Assembly: GCA_050329835.1 (NCBI GenBank)
Contig: JBHJOJ010000284.1
Span: 1 to 14,507, forward strand
DNA from: JANNOG01 sp050329835
GTDB lineage: Bacteria > Actinomycetota > Actinomycetes > Actinomycetales > JBBAYJ01
Direction: 5' to 3'
DNA: 14,507 bases
Shown here piece by piece: positions 13,803 through 14,507 of this stretch. Every line of letters starts with the position of its first letter. Within the stretch, counting starts at the first letter, position 1. The notes under the pieces are model-generated. The model was not told the origin of the DNA. It saw nothing but the letters and a program-made list of their open reading frames with translations, and did not search any database. Both the position numbers and the translations under genes were made by a program.

Positions 13803-14507
13803 TCAGCCCGCCGTCACCGACGTGATGCCGTCAGCGGCGGCGAGCGGTCCGATGTTCCCACGCTCCTCCGGGACCGCGAACACGAGCGCGACCGTCGAGA
13901 CCACCTCGACCCGGCGGGCCGCGGGCGCTCCGGCGACGGCGGCCACGTCGTCGGGCAGCCGGATCGCCTGCCCGCCCGGGGACTGCGCGACCGACACGGT
14001 CGTCGTCACGGCGGCGGCCACCACCGCCCCGCCGGCCTCGTCGAGGAGGGCGAGCACGGGCGGCGCCCCGGACGCCGGCTCGGGGACGTGCTCGACCGCA
14101 GCGTCCACGGAACCGGCGCCCACGAGGGCCGCCACCCGGTCCTGGACCGCGGCCGACACCGGGTCCGCGGCGAACTCCGGCGCGTGCTCGCTGGCGTCGC
14201 CGCGGGCCAGCACGTCGGCGAAGCGGACCGGGAGGTCGGCGGTGACATCGGCGAGCCCCGACGGGCCGTCCGCCACCGTCGTCGCGCCGTCGGACGGCCC
14301 CGGCCAGGACGGCAGGGGGCGCTCCGCGAGGCGGGGCAGCGCCGCCCACAACCGGTAGGGCTCCCGTGGGCCCCCGGCGACGAGGACGGCCACCATCGCC
14401 GCGGACGGCACCTCGACGGCGAAGGACCGCGGCCACTGCGTCGTCCGCGGGGCGAGCAGCGGCCAGCCGCGCACGCCCGGGCCGGCCTCGGCGACCGCGG
14501 CGGCCAG
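13803..14507 (-). CDS. Unrecognised protein, 3' part only
   Basis: The frame is open to the window edge, so the gene begins outside. The last 234 codons are seen. A GTG at complement 14472-14474 is in frame, but coding-like sequence (LAAAVAEAGPG) continues upstream of it, so it is not taken as the start. The visible part has a segment WPLLAPRTTQWPRSFAVEVP followed by a hydrophobic strand and a PYRLWAALPRL motif, then an Ala/Val-rich mixed region ending EERGNIGPLAAADGITSVTAG. The pattern is reminiscent of extracytoplasmic conserved hypothetical proteins of actinobacteria, some carrying a domain listed as DUF8094. I hold that loosely. It has no catalytic motif and no visible transmembrane segment. 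It lies 47 bp upstream of the thioredoxin-TPR gene on the same strand, so the two may share an mRNA. Confidence 0.7.
   Translation of the reverse strand: MAAAVAEAGPGVRGWPLLAPRTTQWPRSFAVEVPSAAMVAVLVAGGPREPYRLWAALPRLAERPLPSWPGPSDGATTVADGPSGLADVTADLPVRFADVLARGDASEHAPEFAADPVSAAVQDRVAALVGAGSVDAAVEHVPEPASGAPPVLALLDEAGGAVVAAAVTTTVSVAQSPGGQAIRLPDDVAAVAGAPAARRVEVVSTVALVFAVPEERGNIGPLAAADGITSVTAG

Noticed and set aside
1..14507. CRISPR array, tRNA, rRNA, insertion sequence with transposase, riboswitch
   Set aside because: No repeat-spacer periodicity, no clover-leaf or rRNA-like sequence, no transposase protein and no recognisable aptamer were seen on either strand.

Overview
The window is very GC-rich (third codon positions almost all G or C, long open shadow frames on every strand) and carries the GlgE alpha-glucan pathway, so it comes from an actinobacterium. 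Protein style and gene content would suit Geodermatophilaceae (Blastococcus/Modestobacter/Geodermatophilus type), but that family placement is inference. The backbone is the glycogen/alpha-glucan locus also known in Mycobacterium tuberculosis as Rv1324-Rv1328: glgP divergent from glgE, then glgB, with a thioredoxin-TPR gene facing glgB.

Layout. 1-77: hairpins beyond the 3' end of glgP. 78-2645 (-): alpha-glucan phosphorylase GlgP. 2646-2787: divergent promoter region with a 12-bp tandem repeat. 2788-4923 (+): GlgE maltosyltransferase, followed 10 bp later by maltokinase Mak/Pep2 (4934-6364). 6365-10183 holds genes foreign to the glycogen pathway, placed between mak and glgB: a secreted small protein translationally coupled to an acidic lipoprotein (6482-7236), a broken DUF4143 ATPase remnant (about 7348-7886), and an OmpR/HisKA two-component system on the minus strand (7896-10047). 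10184-12565 (+): branching enzyme GlgB. 12566-12804: convergent gap with strong inverted repeats, including a 73-nt hairpin. 12805-13755 (-): thioredoxin-TPR co-chaperone. 13803-14507 (-): 3' part of an unrecognised protein that runs out of the window.

How it works together. Mak phosphorylates maltose to maltose-1-phosphate, GlgE uses it to extend alpha-1,4-glucan, GlgB introduces alpha-1,6 branches, and GlgP degrades the polymer to glucose-1-phosphate. Trehalose synthase (TreS), the usual maltose source and often the gene between glgE and mak, is absent here, so it must lie elsewhere or be replaced. The two-component system is divergent from glgB over 136 bp and could control glgB or itself. 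The secreted/lipoprotein pair is the least explained part of the window.

A recurring feature is that glgP, glgE, the response regulator and glgB all lack a well-placed Shine-Dalgarno sequence but have a TANNNT-like -10 element 6-9 nt before the start codon. This suggests leaderless mRNAs. By contrast mak, the lipoprotein gene and the thioredoxin gene have clear ribosome binding sites.
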